Positions 1 through 8,424 are shown, counted from the stretch's first letter. The stretch: DNA of 64,000 nucleotides from Paenibacillus sp. RC334 (GCF_030034735.1 NZ_CP125370.1:558001-622000), one strand, 5' to 3'. Program-made: numbers and translations. Notes: a model not told the origin generated them from the sequence alone.

Positions 1-1
1 T

Positions 2-598
2 TCCAGAGTTCCCCCAAATGTCAAAAAGCAATTTGTCAAAACGGATGTAGCTTCTTGGACGTTATTAGTTACACGTTGTGTATCCATCAGACGCAGCCAT
101 TTGGCTCGTATTGGAGGTTTCAATGAACGGTTTGTACTCTATGGACTCGAAGACTGGGATCTTGGCTACAGGCTGCATCGATTGAAAATCCCTTTTTATT
201 GCATCAAAGAGGTAGTCGGATATCACCAGGAGCATCCAACCCACCTCAGAGGAAACGTTTTAAATACGGAAAATCTGAAAATTATGTTTAAAACCTACGG
301 ATTTAATGACTCCTCGTTAAATTTATTCGCCCTTGTACATCCATCCCTGGATTTGGAGACTTACAAAAATACGTTGCGGGTACTGCGCAGTGGAAGCCGA
401 TCCAAGCAAACACGTTCGTCAGCGCTGTTGTTGAGGAGAACACTGCGAATGGCAGCCAAGCAGTTCTATTATCAAAACCATACTCATGCATACAAAAAAT
501 CATTGCGATGGATAAAAAAGAAAGCAAAGAGTGGGAAAAGTCGAGTCGCTCACGTGTTACGAGACATGGTGCTGAAGTCTGAAAAGCTGGTAGAGTAG
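2..598 (+). CDS. Glycosyltransferase family 2, C-terminal part (5' end outside window)
   Basis: The frame is open from base 2, so the gene begins left of the window; about 198 residues are visible. The visible part contains GGFNERFVLYGLEDWDLGYRL-like sequence (first residues GGFNERF, then EDWDLGYRL), the signature of the C-terminal acceptor/catalytic segment of GT-A fold family 2 enzymes and galactosyltransferase C-terminal domains, where the E-D-W pair contributes the catalytic base. It is followed by a basic tail rich in Lys and Arg. The family transfers a sugar from a nucleotide donor to a glycan, usually for cell-surface polysaccharide or protein glycosylation. The acceptor cannot be told from this fragment. 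The next features lie on the other strand. Confidence 0.75.
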   Translation, partial: SRVPPNVKKQFVKTDVASWTLLVTRCVSIRRSHLARIGGFNERFVLYGLEDWDLGYRLHRLKIPFYCIKEVVGYHQEHPTHLRGNVLNTENLKIMFKTYGFNDSSLNLFALVHPSLDLETYKNTLRVLRSGSRSKQTRSSALLLRRTLRMAAKQFYYQNHTHAYKKSLRWIKKKAKSGKSRVAHVLRDMVLKSEKLVE

Positions 599-670
599 TG
601 TTGCTCGTTTTCAACGTGCAGCTCATACCCATCACATCTTCCCTATTGTGTGAAGGTAATTCAGGAAATG

Positions 671-702
671 AAAAATCCACAATCTCACTCGATTGTGGAT
701 TT
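671..702 (-). terminator. Rho-independent terminator after the ssrA fragment
   Basis: AAATCCACAATC pairs with GATTGTGGATTT around a 6-base loop. Read on the minus strand it ends in a run of T, so it terminates transcription coming from the right, i.e. of the ssrA-like sequence and DUF3995 gene. Confidence 0.75.
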
Positions 703-710
703 AGCGAAAT

Positions 711-802
711 GGAGGCGAGGGGAGTCGAACCCCTGTTCGAAGATAACGACATATAAGCTTCTGCGAGTGTAGAGACAGATTCATTATGACTACAGACCGT
801 GT
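711..802 (-). ncRNA. ssrA: tmRNA (ssrA) 3'-end fragment
   Basis: Read on the minus strand this stretch ends with AGGGGTTCGACTCCCCT followed by CGCCTCC, the T-arm and 3' acceptor strand of the tRNA-like domain of tmRNA, and is preceded by GCAGAAGCTTATATGTCGTT, which matches the helix-2 region just upstream in Bacillus tmRNA. Only about 90 bases are present: the tag-peptide frame, pseudoknots 1-3 and the 5' acceptor strand are missing, and the space is taken by the DUF3995 gene, whose stop codon abuts the fragment. ssrA 3' ends are known integration sites for genomic islands, so this could be a displaced attachment-site copy with its native terminator. CCA is not encoded. Confidence 0.7.
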
Positions 803-1231
803 TTACTCCGTACGCAAGAACATAATCATTAAAATGGCTGTTCCCAAAAGGAAACAAAGGGGGGAATAGAGCACACTGTCCCATTTTGCAAAAACGGTTC
901 CTTTCTTTCTCTTGAAGAACCCTACCCATTTGAAATCACCTATAGAACGTAAAATAAATAAACACGATAACAAGCCTGCTCCGTAGGAATAGAAGGAGTT
1001 GAAAAGCAGGAATTGTGTAACTCCCCCTAGTTCCAAGATGAACCAAGCGGCTAAAGCTAGTAAAATGGCTACAATCGCTGTACCTATTTTGGAGGGCTCA
1101 AAGAGCCTATCTGTTCCTGTGCTTGGAATCGCTGCGTTAATGCCAATTTTTCCACCGAATACCCAATATACATGCATGCCGCTCAGTACCAAAAGAATTC
1201 CGCCAACTGCCCATGTAAGTAACTCCAACAT
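803..1231 (-). CDS. DUF3995-family membrane protein
   Basis: 142 residues with four predicted membrane spans (approximately residues 5-23, 50-70, 75-95 and 120-138) and the GxHxYW-like motif GMHVYWVFGG near residue 18, typical of DUF3995 small membrane proteins of unknown function. It starts with ATG seven bases after AAGGAGG. The TetR regulator lies 12 bases upstream on the same strand, so the two form a short operon and this protein is the probable regulated target. The stop codon abuts the ssrA fragment. Function is not known; a role in transport or membrane stress would be inference. Confidence 0.8.
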   Translation of the reverse strand: MLELLTWAVGGILLVLSGMHVYWVFGGKIGINAAIPSTGTDRLFEPSKIGTAIVAILLALAAWFILELGGVTQFLLFNSFYSYGAGLLSCLFILRSIGDFKWVGFFKRKKGTVFAKWDSVLYSPLCFLLGTAILMIMFLRTE

Positions 1232-1243
1232 GTGACATCCTCC

Positions 1244-1798
1244 TTAAATTGAAATCCACTCCGTCCAAATCATGTGAATATGTTGCTGAATGGCTTCATC
1301 ACTTAACGTCTCTTGTTTGTGCCGCTCATACCACCCTAAGTAATAATGGTACAACATCCATGATCTCTGGAAGGCTTTCTCTGGCTGCATTCCCTGCTGT
1401 ATTAATAACTGCTTCATAAACTCCGTTCTCATCTGTTCCACTTCATCCAGAATGGAGCGATACGTGTCATCTCTCAAAGACAGTTTCCGTAGATAAAACA
1501 GGAAGTCTCCCCGTTTCGTCGTACCGAACATCCGGGTCAGCAAGTCTCTGATCCGCTCATCTGCGGTAGCATGGATGATGGACGCTGCAATAACCCGCTG
1601 TGTTGTCTGTTCCTTCCACGTCTCAACAATCTGTCTAATATAGCTGCTGCGATTGTCAAAATACCAATAAAAACTGCTCTTGCTGCATCCTAAGGAAACG
1701 GCCATTTTTTCGATAACGAGCTGCTCGATGCCGCCCTGTTCAAACCGTTCAATTCCTTTCTGAATCCATTGTTCTTCTGTGACAATGATTTTAGGCAT
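1244..1798 (-). CDS. TetR/AcrR-family transcriptional regulator
   Basis: 184 residues. The N-terminal domain has the TetR helix-turn-helix (GGIEQLVIEKMAVSLGCSKS region, followed by SSFYWYFDNRSSYI), in which the recognition helix is followed by the typical Y-x-F/H-F motif. The remaining helical C-terminal part should be the ligand-binding and dimerisation domain. It heads an operon with the DUF3995 membrane protein. A palindrome at 1833-1851, just upstream of its start, is a likely autoregulatory operator. The ligand is unknown. Confidence 0.88.
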   Translation of the reverse strand: MPKIIVTEEQWIQKGIERFEQGGIEQLVIEKMAVSLGCSKSSFYWYFDNRSSYIRQIVETWKEQTTQRVIAASIIHATADERIRDLLTRMFGTTKRGDFLFYLRKLSLRDDTYRSILDEVEQMRTEFMKQLLIQQGMQPEKAFQRSWMLYHYYLGWYERHKQETLSDEAIQQHIHMIWTEWISI

Positions 1799-1832
1799 CT
1801 TTCCTTCCCCCTCTCTTCTTTTTTTCTGTACG

Positions 1833-1851
1833 ATACCGTCTAGATGGGTAT
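1833..1851. promoter_or_regulatory. Palindromic TetR operator candidate
   Basis: ATACC and GGTAT arms flank a centre that itself contains the palindrome TCTAGA, 35 bases upstream of the TetR start and next to an AT-rich -10-like stretch. Position and symmetry suggest autorepression of the TetR/DUF3995 operon. Confidence 0.5.
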
Positions 1852-1947
1852 TATATTACAGCGTTTTTTGAGTTGTGTAAATATATGTACATCCGTTCTC
1901 ACCACCAGATGATGAATGTGAGGAGTGAAACTTACATAAACAGCCAC

Positions 1948-1976
1948 TTGAAATAGCTGCAAATTTCATCTATAAT
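1948..1976 (+). promoter_or_regulatory. SigA-type promoter of thrS
   Basis: TTGAAA and TATAAT are separated by 17 bases and lie immediately upstream of the T-box leader, which explains a long untranslated leader before thrS. Confidence 0.8.
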
Positions 1977-2001
1977 GCTGTAGCATATAGTAATATTCAA
2001 G

Positions 2002-2311
2002 GCATTGACCAAAGACATGATTTCCTTGAAGGGCCGTTCAGAGAGAAAAGACGAGGCTGAGATCTTTTCCGGCAACCGCATGTGAAGTTACCCCTTTGTA
2101 GCCGTGACGTTGAACATGTAGCTGTGTAATGTGGCAGTGACATCAGTAAGCGCCTACCGATTTATCCCCGTTAACGGATACCAATGGAGGGTCACGCATG
2201 TCGTGCATGAACATGTTTAATGAACATGAATGTATGCACAGGAGCGGGCCGAACTAGGGTGGAACCACGAGCTGAACGCACTCGTCCCTTGAGGGAGAGA
2301 GGCGTTTTTTT
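2002..2311 (+). promoter_or_regulatory. T-box riboswitch (threonyl-tRNA) upstream of thrS
   Basis: The conserved T-box sequence AGGGTGGAACCACG is at 2256-2269 and is followed by a strong terminator hairpin (2276-2311: ACGCaCTCgTCCC pairing with GGGAgAGagGCGT, then a T run). The upstream 200 bases contain the stem I elements, including an AGAGA-type motif near 2040. An ACC triplet at 2090-2092 is a plausible threonine specifier, but its placement in the specifier loop was not folded. Uncharged tRNA-Thr would stabilise the antiterminator and switch on thrS. Confidence 0.9.
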
Positions 2312-2367
2312 GCGTTCAATTTTGATATATAGCATGCAACCTTACAATTTGAATGGAGGCTTTAATC

Positions 2368-4281
2368 GTGAGTATTCAAGTAAAATTGCCAGATGGAGCC
2401 GTACGCGAGTACGAGCAGGGCGTAACCATTGCCGACGTGGCGGGTTCGATCAGCTCCGGTCTGAAAAAGAACGCAGTCGCAGGTAAAGTGAATGGGAAGG
2501 CTGTGGATCTGAACACCGTTTTGGAGCAGGATAGCAATCTGGAAATTATTACACTGGACGGTGCGGACGGTCTGGAAATTTATCGTCACAGCACAGCGCA
2601 TTTGCTGGCACAAGCCCTCAAACGCATTTACGGTGAAAAGAAAGTGAAGCTGGGTATTGGTCCGGTCATTGACAGCGGCTTCTACTATGACATTGATATC
2701 GAAAACCCGTTGTCCGTTGACGATCTGGCGAAGATCGAGAAGGAAATGACGAAGATCGCACAGGAAAATCTGCCAATTACACGTCGTGTGGTCAGCCGTG
2801 AGGAAGCAACTCGTATTTTTGGAGAGCTGGAAGATCCATTGAAGCTGGAACTGATTCGTGATTTGCCGGAGGATGCGGAAATTACGATCTATGATCAGGG
2901 CGAATTTTTTGACCTGTGTCGCGGGCCGCATTTGCCATCTACAGGCCGCATTAAAGCTTTTAAACTGCTTAGTGTAGCAGGCGCATACTGGAGAGGCGAT
3001 TCCAACAACAAGATGCTGCAACGTATCTACGGAACCGCATTCCCGAAAAAAGCACAACTGGATGAGCACTTGCACCTGCTGGAGGAAGCGAAGAAACGCG
3101 ACCATCGCAAGCTGGGTAAAGAGCTGGAGCTGTTCATGTTCTCCGAAGAAGCACCAGGTATGCCATTCTACCTGCCTAAAGGTATGGTTGTTCGTACTGC
3201 ACTGGAGGATTACTCCCGTGAAATACAACGTCTGCATGGCTATGAGGAAGTACGCACACCGCTGATGATGAACAACCGTCTGTGGGAACAATCAGGACAC
3301 TATGAGCATTACAAGGAAAACATGTACTTCTCCGAAGTAGATGAAACTACATTTGCTCTGAAACCGATGAACTGCCCGGGGCATATGCTCGTGTTTAAAA
3401 ATGAGCTTCATTCTTACCGCGATCTGCCGATTCGGATTTCCGAATTTGGACAAGTGCATCGCCATGAGCTGTCCGGTGCGTTGAACGGTATGATGCGTGT
3501 TCGTACATTCTGTCAGGATGATGCGCATATTTTTGTTACTCCGGGTCAGATTGAACAAGAGATTACGGACGTAATCAAGCTGATTAACGAAATGTATAGT
3601 GTGTTTGGTTTTGACTTCACAGTGGAGTTGTCCACACGTCCGGATGACTTTATGGGCGAGCCAGCGCTGTGGGATCAAGCGGAACAAGCTCTGCAAAACG
3701 TGCTGGATCACCTGGGCATCAACTACCGTATTAATGCGGGAGATGGAGCATTTTACGGTCCGAAAATTGACTTTCACATTCTCGATGCGCTCAAACGCAG
3801 CTGGCAGTGCGGAACGATCCAATTGGACTTCCAAATGCCTGAGAAGTTCGACCTCACCTATGTGGGCGAGGACAACCAGAAGCACCGTCCAGTCGTTATT
3901 CACCGTGCCATCTACGGTTCGATTGACCGCTTTATGGGTATCCTGACTGAGCATTTTACAGGTGCATTCCCATTGTGGCTGGCTCCTGTTCATGCGAAGC
4001 TGTTGCCTGTATCCGAGAACTATATCGAGACTGCCCATGAGGTGCAGGAAGCGCTGCTGCAAGCGGGTCTGCGTGTCGAAGTGGATACTCGTAATGAGAA
4101 GCTTGGTTATAAAATCCGCGAGGCACAATTGGAGAAGGTTCCATATATGTTCGTCATCGGGGAAAATGAAAAGACATCCGGTACTGTAGCGGTTCGCAAA
4201 CGGGGCGAAGGCGATCTGGGATCGCTCAGCATTGCGGACATTGTTGAGAAAATCAGCACAGAAATCCGCGAGAAGCAGTAA
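2368..4281 (+). CDS. thrS: Threonyl-tRNA synthetase
   Basis: 637 residues, the usual length of bacterial ThrRS. Charges tRNA-Thr in the cytoplasm. Domains in order: an N-terminal TGS domain (QVKLPDGAVREYEQGV), the SAD editing domain (HSTAHLLAQALKRIY at about 75; the DLCRGPHLPSTG motif near 190), the class II catalytic core with the zinc Cys in MNCPGHMLVF, motif 2 in the GQVHRHELSG region and motif 3 in HRAIYGSIDRFMGIL, and the C-terminal anticodon-binding domain. The GTG start at 2368 was chosen because GGAGG at 2355-2359 sits 8 bases upstream; the in-frame ATG at 2353 overlaps that site. Controlled by the T-box leader. Confidence 0.97.
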   Translation: MSIQVKLPDGAVREYEQGVTIADVAGSISSGLKKNAVAGKVNGKAVDLNTVLEQDSNLEIITLDGADGLEIYRHSTAHLLAQALKRIYGEKKVKLGIGPVIDSGFYYDIDIENPLSVDDLAKIEKEMTKIAQENLPITRRVVSREEATRIFGELEDPLKLELIRDLPEDAEITIYDQGEFFDLCRGPHLPSTGRIKAFKLLSVAGAYWRGDSNNKMLQRIYGTAFPKKAQLDEHLHLLEEAKKRDHRKLGKELELFMFSEEAPGMPFYLPKGMVVRTALEDYSREIQRLHGYEEVRTPLMMNNRLWEQSGHYEHYKENMYFSEVDETTFALKPMNCPGHMLVFKNELHSYRDLPIRISEFGQVHRHELSGALNGMMRVRTFCQDDAHIFVTPGQIEQEITDVIKLINEMYSVFGFDFTVELSTRPDDFMGEPALWDQAEQALQNVLDHLGINYRINAGDGAFYGPKIDFHILDALKRSWQCGTIQLDFQMPEKFDLTYVGEDNQKHRPVVIHRAIYGSIDRFMGILTEHFTGAFPLWLAPVHAKLLPVSENYIETAHEVQEALLQAGLRVEVDTRNEKLGYKIREAQLEKVPYMFVIGENEKTSGTVAVRKRGEGDLGSLSIADIVEKISTEIREKQ

Positions 4282-4324
4282 GCTCTGAATAAAAGAAATA
4301 GAGCAAGACAAAAAGTATAGAGCA

Positions 4325-4369
4325 AAAGAGCGCTCAAGCCACGATAAAAGTGGTTTTGAGCGCTCTTTA
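4325..4369. terminator. Bidirectional terminator between thrS and the alarmone synthetase
   Basis: AAAGAGCGCTCAAGCCAC pairs imperfectly with GTGGTTTTGAGCGCTCTTT, with T-rich tails in both directions between convergent genes. Confidence 0.85.
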
Positions 4370-4457
4370 TTAATATAATCAGGATTTTGCAACGCTGAAG
4401 CTGAATCGAGGCTGTTGACGCCTCAGCCCAATGTTCAAGGATCATGTACACCGATAC

Positions 4458-5261
4458 CTAGCAGGTCTGCGGCCGGGATTCGGTGTGATCCGTGGCGAGG
4501 GAGAGTGTCTTCGAAGAGGATTCCGCAGCAGTTGGCTGCTCGGGGGATTCTTCTTGCTCCTGTTCCTCGCTGAGCGACAAGATTTCGCCGCGCAGCTTTA
4601 GCATTTTCTGATCCAGTTCATAGGTTGCACGCGCAGCCTCGGATAATCCGTTAACGACATGCTCAGGCACTTTCTTATCGAACTTATAGTACAAAATATG
4701 CTCCATGCTGGCCCAGAAATCCATAGCCAGTGTGCGGAGCTGAATTTCAACCTTGATCCAGCGTGTACCTTCAAACAGAATTAGCGGAACTTCTACAATG
4801 ACATGAAGGCTCTGATAGCCGTTGGGCTTGGGTTGGGCAATATAGTCCTTGACCTCCAGAATACGGATGTCTTCCCGTGTGCGCAGGTGATCCATCAGGC
4901 GATAAATATCTTTGACAAAAGCACACACGACTCGCATTCCCGCGATGTCATGAATTTCACGCAGTATATTGTCCAGGGTGACTTCATACCCTTTGCGTCG
5001 AACCTTTTCGACAATGCTGTGAGGCTCTTTGATTCGGGTCTTGATATGCTCAATCGGGCTAAAGCCGTCCATCAGCTTCCATTCGGTCTGAATCAGCTTG
5101 ATTTTGTTCTTTAATTCCTCCAGAGCCAACTGATAAAGGACCGGGATTTTTCTCCATTCCTCCAGTTGCTTGGCGTTAACTCCGTTCTGCTCCAGCTGTA
5201 GCTGAAATTCCTGTAAGGGCAAAGGGACAGCATTCAAGTGCTTCCAATCCGGTTCATTCAC
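4458..5261 (-). CDS. Small alarmone synthetase, (p)ppGpp synthetase of the RelA/SpoT synthetase-domain family
   Basis: 267 residues from the GTG at 5261, chosen because AGGAGA lies 8 bases upstream; a longer frame to 5318 has no ribosome site. A single RelA/SpoT nucleotidyltransferase domain spans roughly residues 50-230: HDIAGMRVVCAFVKDIY, KPNGYQSLHVIVEVPL and VEIQLRTLAMDFWASMEH are the conserved ATP/GDP-binding and catalytic blocks. There is no hydrolase, TGS or ACT domain, so it is a small alarmone synthetase that transfers pyrophosphate from ATP to GDP or GTP. The motif wording is closer to the YwaC/RelP branch than to YjbM/RelQ, but this was judged by eye. The C-terminal tail is acidic and low complexity (Glu/Gln/Ser rich), longer than in Bacillus. 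Confidence 0.9.
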   Translation of the reverse strand: MNEPDWKHLNAVPLPLQEFQLQLEQNGVNAKQLEEWRKIPVLYQLALEELKNKIKLIQTEWKLMDGFSPIEHIKTRIKEPHSIVEKVRRKGYEVTLDNILREIHDIAGMRVVCAFVKDIYRLMDHLRTREDIRILEVKDYIAQPKPNGYQSLHVIVEVPLILFEGTRWIKVEIQLRTLAMDFWASMEHILYYKFDKKVPEHVVNGLSEAARATYELDQKMLKLRGEILSLSEEQEQEESPEQPTAAESSSKTLSLATDHTESRPQTC

Positions 5262-5401
5262 AGGCCATTCTCCTAATTGAGGCTTACGATGTCCTCGATC
5301 TATTTCGTAAATATGCACTACCGTATATATTGTACACTATGTCAAAACCTACAGGCAAAGGAGAAGAGGCTGCGGGAAGAAAAAAAGGATAACAATTCAT
5401 A

Positions 5402-5430
5402 TTGTAAAACCGAGTAAACCGATGTATAAT
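5402..5430 (+). promoter_or_regulatory. SigA-type promoter of luxS
   Basis: TTGTAA and TATAAT with a 17-base spacer, about 100 bases before luxS. Confidence 0.65.
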
Positions 5431-5526
5431 TACCGAAATGTTGATTCGAAGCATTTTAAAAAAATTACATGAAGCTCTGTTAGTCACTCTATTCAATATA
5501 AATTACAGAAAAAGAGGTCGGGACAA

Positions 5527-5988
5527 ATGGCAAAAGTAGAAAGCTTTCAATTAGATCACACGATTGTAAAAGCCCCTTATGTAAGAGCAGCCGGTGTAGA
5601 GCATGACGAAAAAGGAAGTACAGTCCAAAAGTATGACTTGAGATTTTTACAGCCGAATGAAGATGCAATTCCAACAGCCGCTGTACATACGCTGGAACAC
5701 TTGTTGGCGACGTATTTGAGAGATGAAATTAAAGGGATTATTGATATTTCTCCGATGGGATGCAGAACCGGGTTCTATTTAATTCTTTGGAACGAGCATG
5801 AGCCTGAAGAAATTGCAGTCGCTTTGGAAAAAACCTTGAAAAGAATTCTGGAAACCACGGAGGTTCCGGCTGTTACGCCTTTGGAATGTGGGAACTACAA
5901 GGACCACTCTCTTTTCTCGGCGCAGGAATATGTAAAAATTGTATTGGAAGCTGGCATTAGCCGAGATCCTTTTGAAAGAGTTTTTTAA
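5527..5988 (+). CDS. luxS: S-ribosylhomocysteine lyase (AI-2 synthase)
   Basis: 153 residues, the normal length. Splits S-ribosylhomocysteine into homocysteine and DPD, the precursor of AI-2, in the activated methyl cycle. The metal site is visible as H54-T-L-E-H58 and C121 (in [12 protein letters not shown]); C79 in [10 protein letters not shown] is the catalytic acid/base position. Start at ATG after AAGAGGT. It heads a likely operon with the SDR gene 5 bases downstream and the metQ-like lipoprotein gene, which would link homocysteine production with methionine supply. Confidence 0.97.
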   Translation: MAKVESFQLDHTIVKAPYVRAAGVEHDEKGSTVQKYDLRFLQPNEDAIPTAAVHTLEHLLATYLRDEIKGIIDISPMGCRTGFYLILWNEHEPEEIAVALEKTLKRILETTEVPAVTPLECGNYKDHSLFSAQEYVKIVLEAGISRDPFERVF

Positions 5989-5993
5989 AATCT

Positions 5994-6764
5994 ATGATTT
6001 CGATCGACTTATCTCATCAGACAGCGGTAGTGACAGGCGGCAAGTCAGGTATAGGCAAGGGAATTGTGGAACTGTTCATTCAAAGCGGGGCCAAAGTGAT
6101 TTCTGCTGATATTTCTTATGAAGAGCCGTATCGAGTGGTCAATCCGCAGTTGGTTGAAACTCATTTGGACATTTCCAGGCCGGACGATATTGAGAGATGG
6201 TGCAATGTACTGTTCAGTGAAACGGGAGTCCCTGACATATTGGTAAACTGTGCGGGCACTTCCACGATGGACTATGTCATTGATAGCGAGTTAGCAGACT
6301 GGGAGAAGGTATTTTCTATTAATTCAACCGGATTATATGTGACGTCCAAACGGTTTGCCAAAGAAATGGTGAACGCTCATAAGCCGGGACGAATTATTCA
6401 AATCGCTTCGCAGGCTGGAAAAAATGGATATCGGGCGATGGGAGGGTATTGCGCCTCCAAACATGCGGTTCTCGGATTAACCAAGGTTATGGGGATTGAG
6501 CTTGCGCCCCAAAATATTTTGGTCAATGCGGTGTGTCCCGGCATTGTAGAAACGCCGATGAAGCATCGGGAACGGATTGAGGGGGGCGTCATTCGTGGAA
6601 TGACCGCTCAAGAAATATATGAGGAAGATTGTTCTCAGGTACCTCTGGGAAGAACGGCTGAGGTGGAGGACGTCGCCAATGTGGTGCTGTTTTTGGCAAG
6701 TCCGCTCTCTGCATACATGACAGGACAAGCGATTAATGTTACAGGCGGAATGACGATGCACTAG
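5994..6764 (+). CDS. SDR-family NAD(P)-dependent oxidoreductase
   Basis: 256 residues. Classical short-chain dehydrogenase: cofactor motif TGGKSGIG at residues 14-21, NCAG after strand 4, the catalytic Ser in IQIASQAG and the Tyr/Lys pair in YCASKHAV, and the C-terminal TGQAINVTGGMTMH segment. The acidic residue after strand 2 (SADIS) favours NAD(H). The ATG lies 5 bases after the luxS stop, so the genes are translationally close. The substrate is unknown; its place between luxS and metQ makes a DPD-derived or methyl-cycle-related polyol/ketone an attractive but untested idea. Confidence 0.88.
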   Translation: MISIDLSHQTAVVTGGKSGIGKGIVELFIQSGAKVISADISYEEPYRVVNPQLVETHLDISRPDDIERWCNVLFSETGVPDILVNCAGTSTMDYVIDSELADWEKVFSINSTGLYVTSKRFAKEMVNAHKPGRIIQIASQAGKNGYRAMGGYCASKHAVLGLTKVMGIELAPQNILVNAVCPGIVETPMKHRERIEGGVIRGMTAQEIYEEDCSQVPLGRTAEVEDVANVVLFLASPLSAYMTGQAINVTGGMTMH

Positions 6765-6786
6765 CAAGATCTGGGGGGAAGTAGAG

Positions 6787-7659
6787 ATGAAGAAATCATT
6801 AATTTTACTATTAGGAATCAGTTTATTATTAGTAGCTGCAGGATGTGGCAATAAAAGCTCTGACAGTAGTGGCGCCAGCTCCACTTCCGGTTCGGAAACA
6901 CAGAAAATAGTCATCGGCTCCATGGGTTCTGACGCACAGATCTGGAAGCATATTGCCCAATCTCAAGCGGCCAAGGATGCCAAGCTGGACATTCAAGTGA
7001 AGGAAATTAACGGCGGGATCGAAACGAACAATGCCACCAAGGAAGGCGAAGTGGATGTGAATGCATTCCAGTCGTGGGCATATCTCGTTACCTACAACAA
7101 GGAAAGTAAGGCGGATTTGAAAGCTATTGCCACAACCTATCTGGAGCCGATGGGCATCTACTCACAAAAATTCAAAAGCATTGATGAAGTGACGGACGGG
7201 GCTTTGGTGGCTTTGGCAGATAATCCGGCCAATACGGCAAGAGGCTTGAAGCTGTTGGAGGCGTCCGGCCTAATTAAGCTGAAAGCAGATTTTGATGATG
7301 CTTTAGGCACGGTCAATGATATCACCAGCAATCCTAAAAACCTGAAATTTGAGCTGATCGACGATAAAACAGGTCCTCGTGTGATTCAGGATGTGGGATT
7401 GGTTTTGATCGGGAATACGATTGCTTTAGAAGGTGGCCTGAATGTACTTAAAGATTCTTTGTTCCACGAAGAGATCAGTCAGGCGACCAAAAATAATATT
7501 AATGTCCTGGTCACTTCATCCGATAAGGCGAATGACAAAGGACTTCAAAAGTTGGCAGATCTGTATCATAGCGAGGATACCCAAAAATACATTAAAGATG
7601 AATTTGGCGGCACCAAGGTAGAGGTTAAAGAGCCTGTTTCTTATTTGGAAGGAAAGTAA
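6787..7659 (+). CDS. metQ: Methionine ABC transporter substrate-binding lipoprotein (NlpA/MetQ family)
   Basis: 290 residues. Lipoprotein signal peptide with the lipobox VAAGC and lipidated C20, then a Ser/Gly-rich linker and the NlpA/MetQ domain (KIVIGSMGSD, GGIETNNATKEGEVDVNAFQ in part, PNNPANTARGL-like ADNPANTARGLKLLE). In the family it binds D/L-methionine outside the membrane and hands it to MetNP. No ATPase or permease gene is adjacent, so it must work with components encoded elsewhere. It is the third gene of the luxS operon, 22 bases after the SDR, with GGGGGGAAG before the ATG. Specificity for methionine is inferred from the family; related proteins bind dipeptides. Confidence 0.85.
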   Translation: MKKSLILLLGISLLLVAAGCGNKSSDSSGASSTSGSETQKIVIGSMGSDAQIWKHIAQSQAAKDAKLDIQVKEINGGIETNNATKEGEVDVNAFQSWAYLVTYNKESKADLKAIATTYLEPMGIYSQKFKSIDEVTDGALVALADNPANTARGLKLLEASGLIKLKADFDDALGTVNDITSNPKNLKFELIDDKTGPRVIQDVGLVLIGNTIALEGGLNVLKDSLFHEEISQATKNNINVLVTSSDKANDKGLQKLADLYHSEDTQKYIKDEFGGTKVEVKEPVSYLEGK

Positions 7660-7697
7660 TACTCGGAAGTAGCTGTCGTTAAAATCATAGTTGAGCG

Positions 7698-7735
7698 GTA
7701 GAGGAATGACAGGATGCTCCCGATTTCCTCTATTT
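7698..7735 (+). terminator. Possible terminator after metQ
   Basis: TAGAGGAA at 7699-7706 pairs with TTCCTCTA at 7725-7732 around an 18-base loop; the following T run is short, so the call is weak. Confidence 0.4.
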
Positions 7736-7742
7736 GCCCAAT

Positions 7743-7889
7743 TTATTGATTATAAACCCAAAAACACAATGTACCCAATATACAAACAAGCGACAAAGGA
7801 TAGAGCAGCCACTTGCTAACTCTACCTTTAAAAACGATTACCAAACAAACAGTACATATCCACGCGATTATCAATTGCCAGAAACCCAA
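7743..7889 (-). CDS. Small membrane protein, two predicted spans
   Basis: About 48 residues from a TTG preceded by GGGGAGG with about 10 bases spacing. Two hydrophobic segments (WQLIIAWICTVCLVIVF and LLYPLSLVCILGTLCFWV) are separated by KGRVSK, a helical hairpin topology. No family is recognised. A longer frame extends to 8024 but overlaps the next gene and lacks a ribosome site. The gene lies downstream of the secreted protein on the same strand, so they may be co-transcribed. Real expression is uncertain. Confidence 0.45.
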   Translation of the reverse strand: MGFWQLIIAWICTVCLVIVFKGRVSKWLLYPLSLVCILGTLCFWVYNQ

Positions 7890-8001
7890 TGAATCAACAC
7901 CTCCCCATGACAGCATACTTCGACAAAGTGAAATGTATATCCTTCCACTTGTTTTTTCATATGGAGCAAGAACTGCATGAGATCCAAAGATTCTGCAAGG
8001 A

Positions 8002-8424
8002 TTATATAAAAAAGGCCAGCACATTGGCCGACCTGATCACCGAAGCCCGAAAGCTGTGGTGCTGTTCCTTACCACTAAGGTCAAAATATTTGTGAACCAT
8101 TTCACTTTGGTTTAAATTAACTTTCGCTCCACCCTCAGTAATGAGAAAAACTTTCTCTGTCTCAGAGAGTTTTTTAATATCTTTTCCGGTATAATCCATT
8201 TCGCTTAAGATCTCGTATTGTTGTTTCTCCGTCAAAGATTTTGCATTCTCAATTGGCTCAACACGACCATCAGAAAATTTTTTAACCGTTATATTGCTGT
8301 CAATTTTCAGTGGAGTATAGTCCATTACTGCAATTTCTGCCGCACTAGCCGCGCTAACTGAGCCTTGAGATAATGCAAGGAGTCCAACTACCACAAGCGA
8401 GAGTAAGCCTGTCTTATGTTTCAT
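8002..8424 (-). CDS. Secreted hypothetical protein
   Basis: 140 residues with a clear Sec signal peptide (MKHKTGLLSLVVVGLLALSQ, cleavage probably after VSAAS-A). The mature part is small, charged and Lys/Glu rich, with no cysteine and no family I recognise. Start ATG follows GAAGG. AT-rich promoter-like DNA lies upstream. It is divergent from the small ORF at 8513. Confidence 0.65.
   Translation of the reverse strand: MKHKTGLLSLVVVGLLALSQGSVSAASAAEIAVMDYTPLKIDSNITVKKFSDGRVEPIENAKSLTEKQQYEILSEMDYTGKDIKKLSETEKVFLITEGGAKVNLNQSEMVHKYFDLSGKEQHHSFRASVIRSANVLAFFI

Noticed and set aside
711..802. Ordinary tRNA gene on the minus strand
   Set aside because: Only the T-arm and 3' acceptor strand fit; the upstream part matches tmRNA rather than D and anticodon arms.
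2362..4392. Long minus-strand open frames opposite thrS
   Set aside because: They mirror the codon pattern of thrS on the other strand, have no ribosome sites, and thrS is unmistakable.
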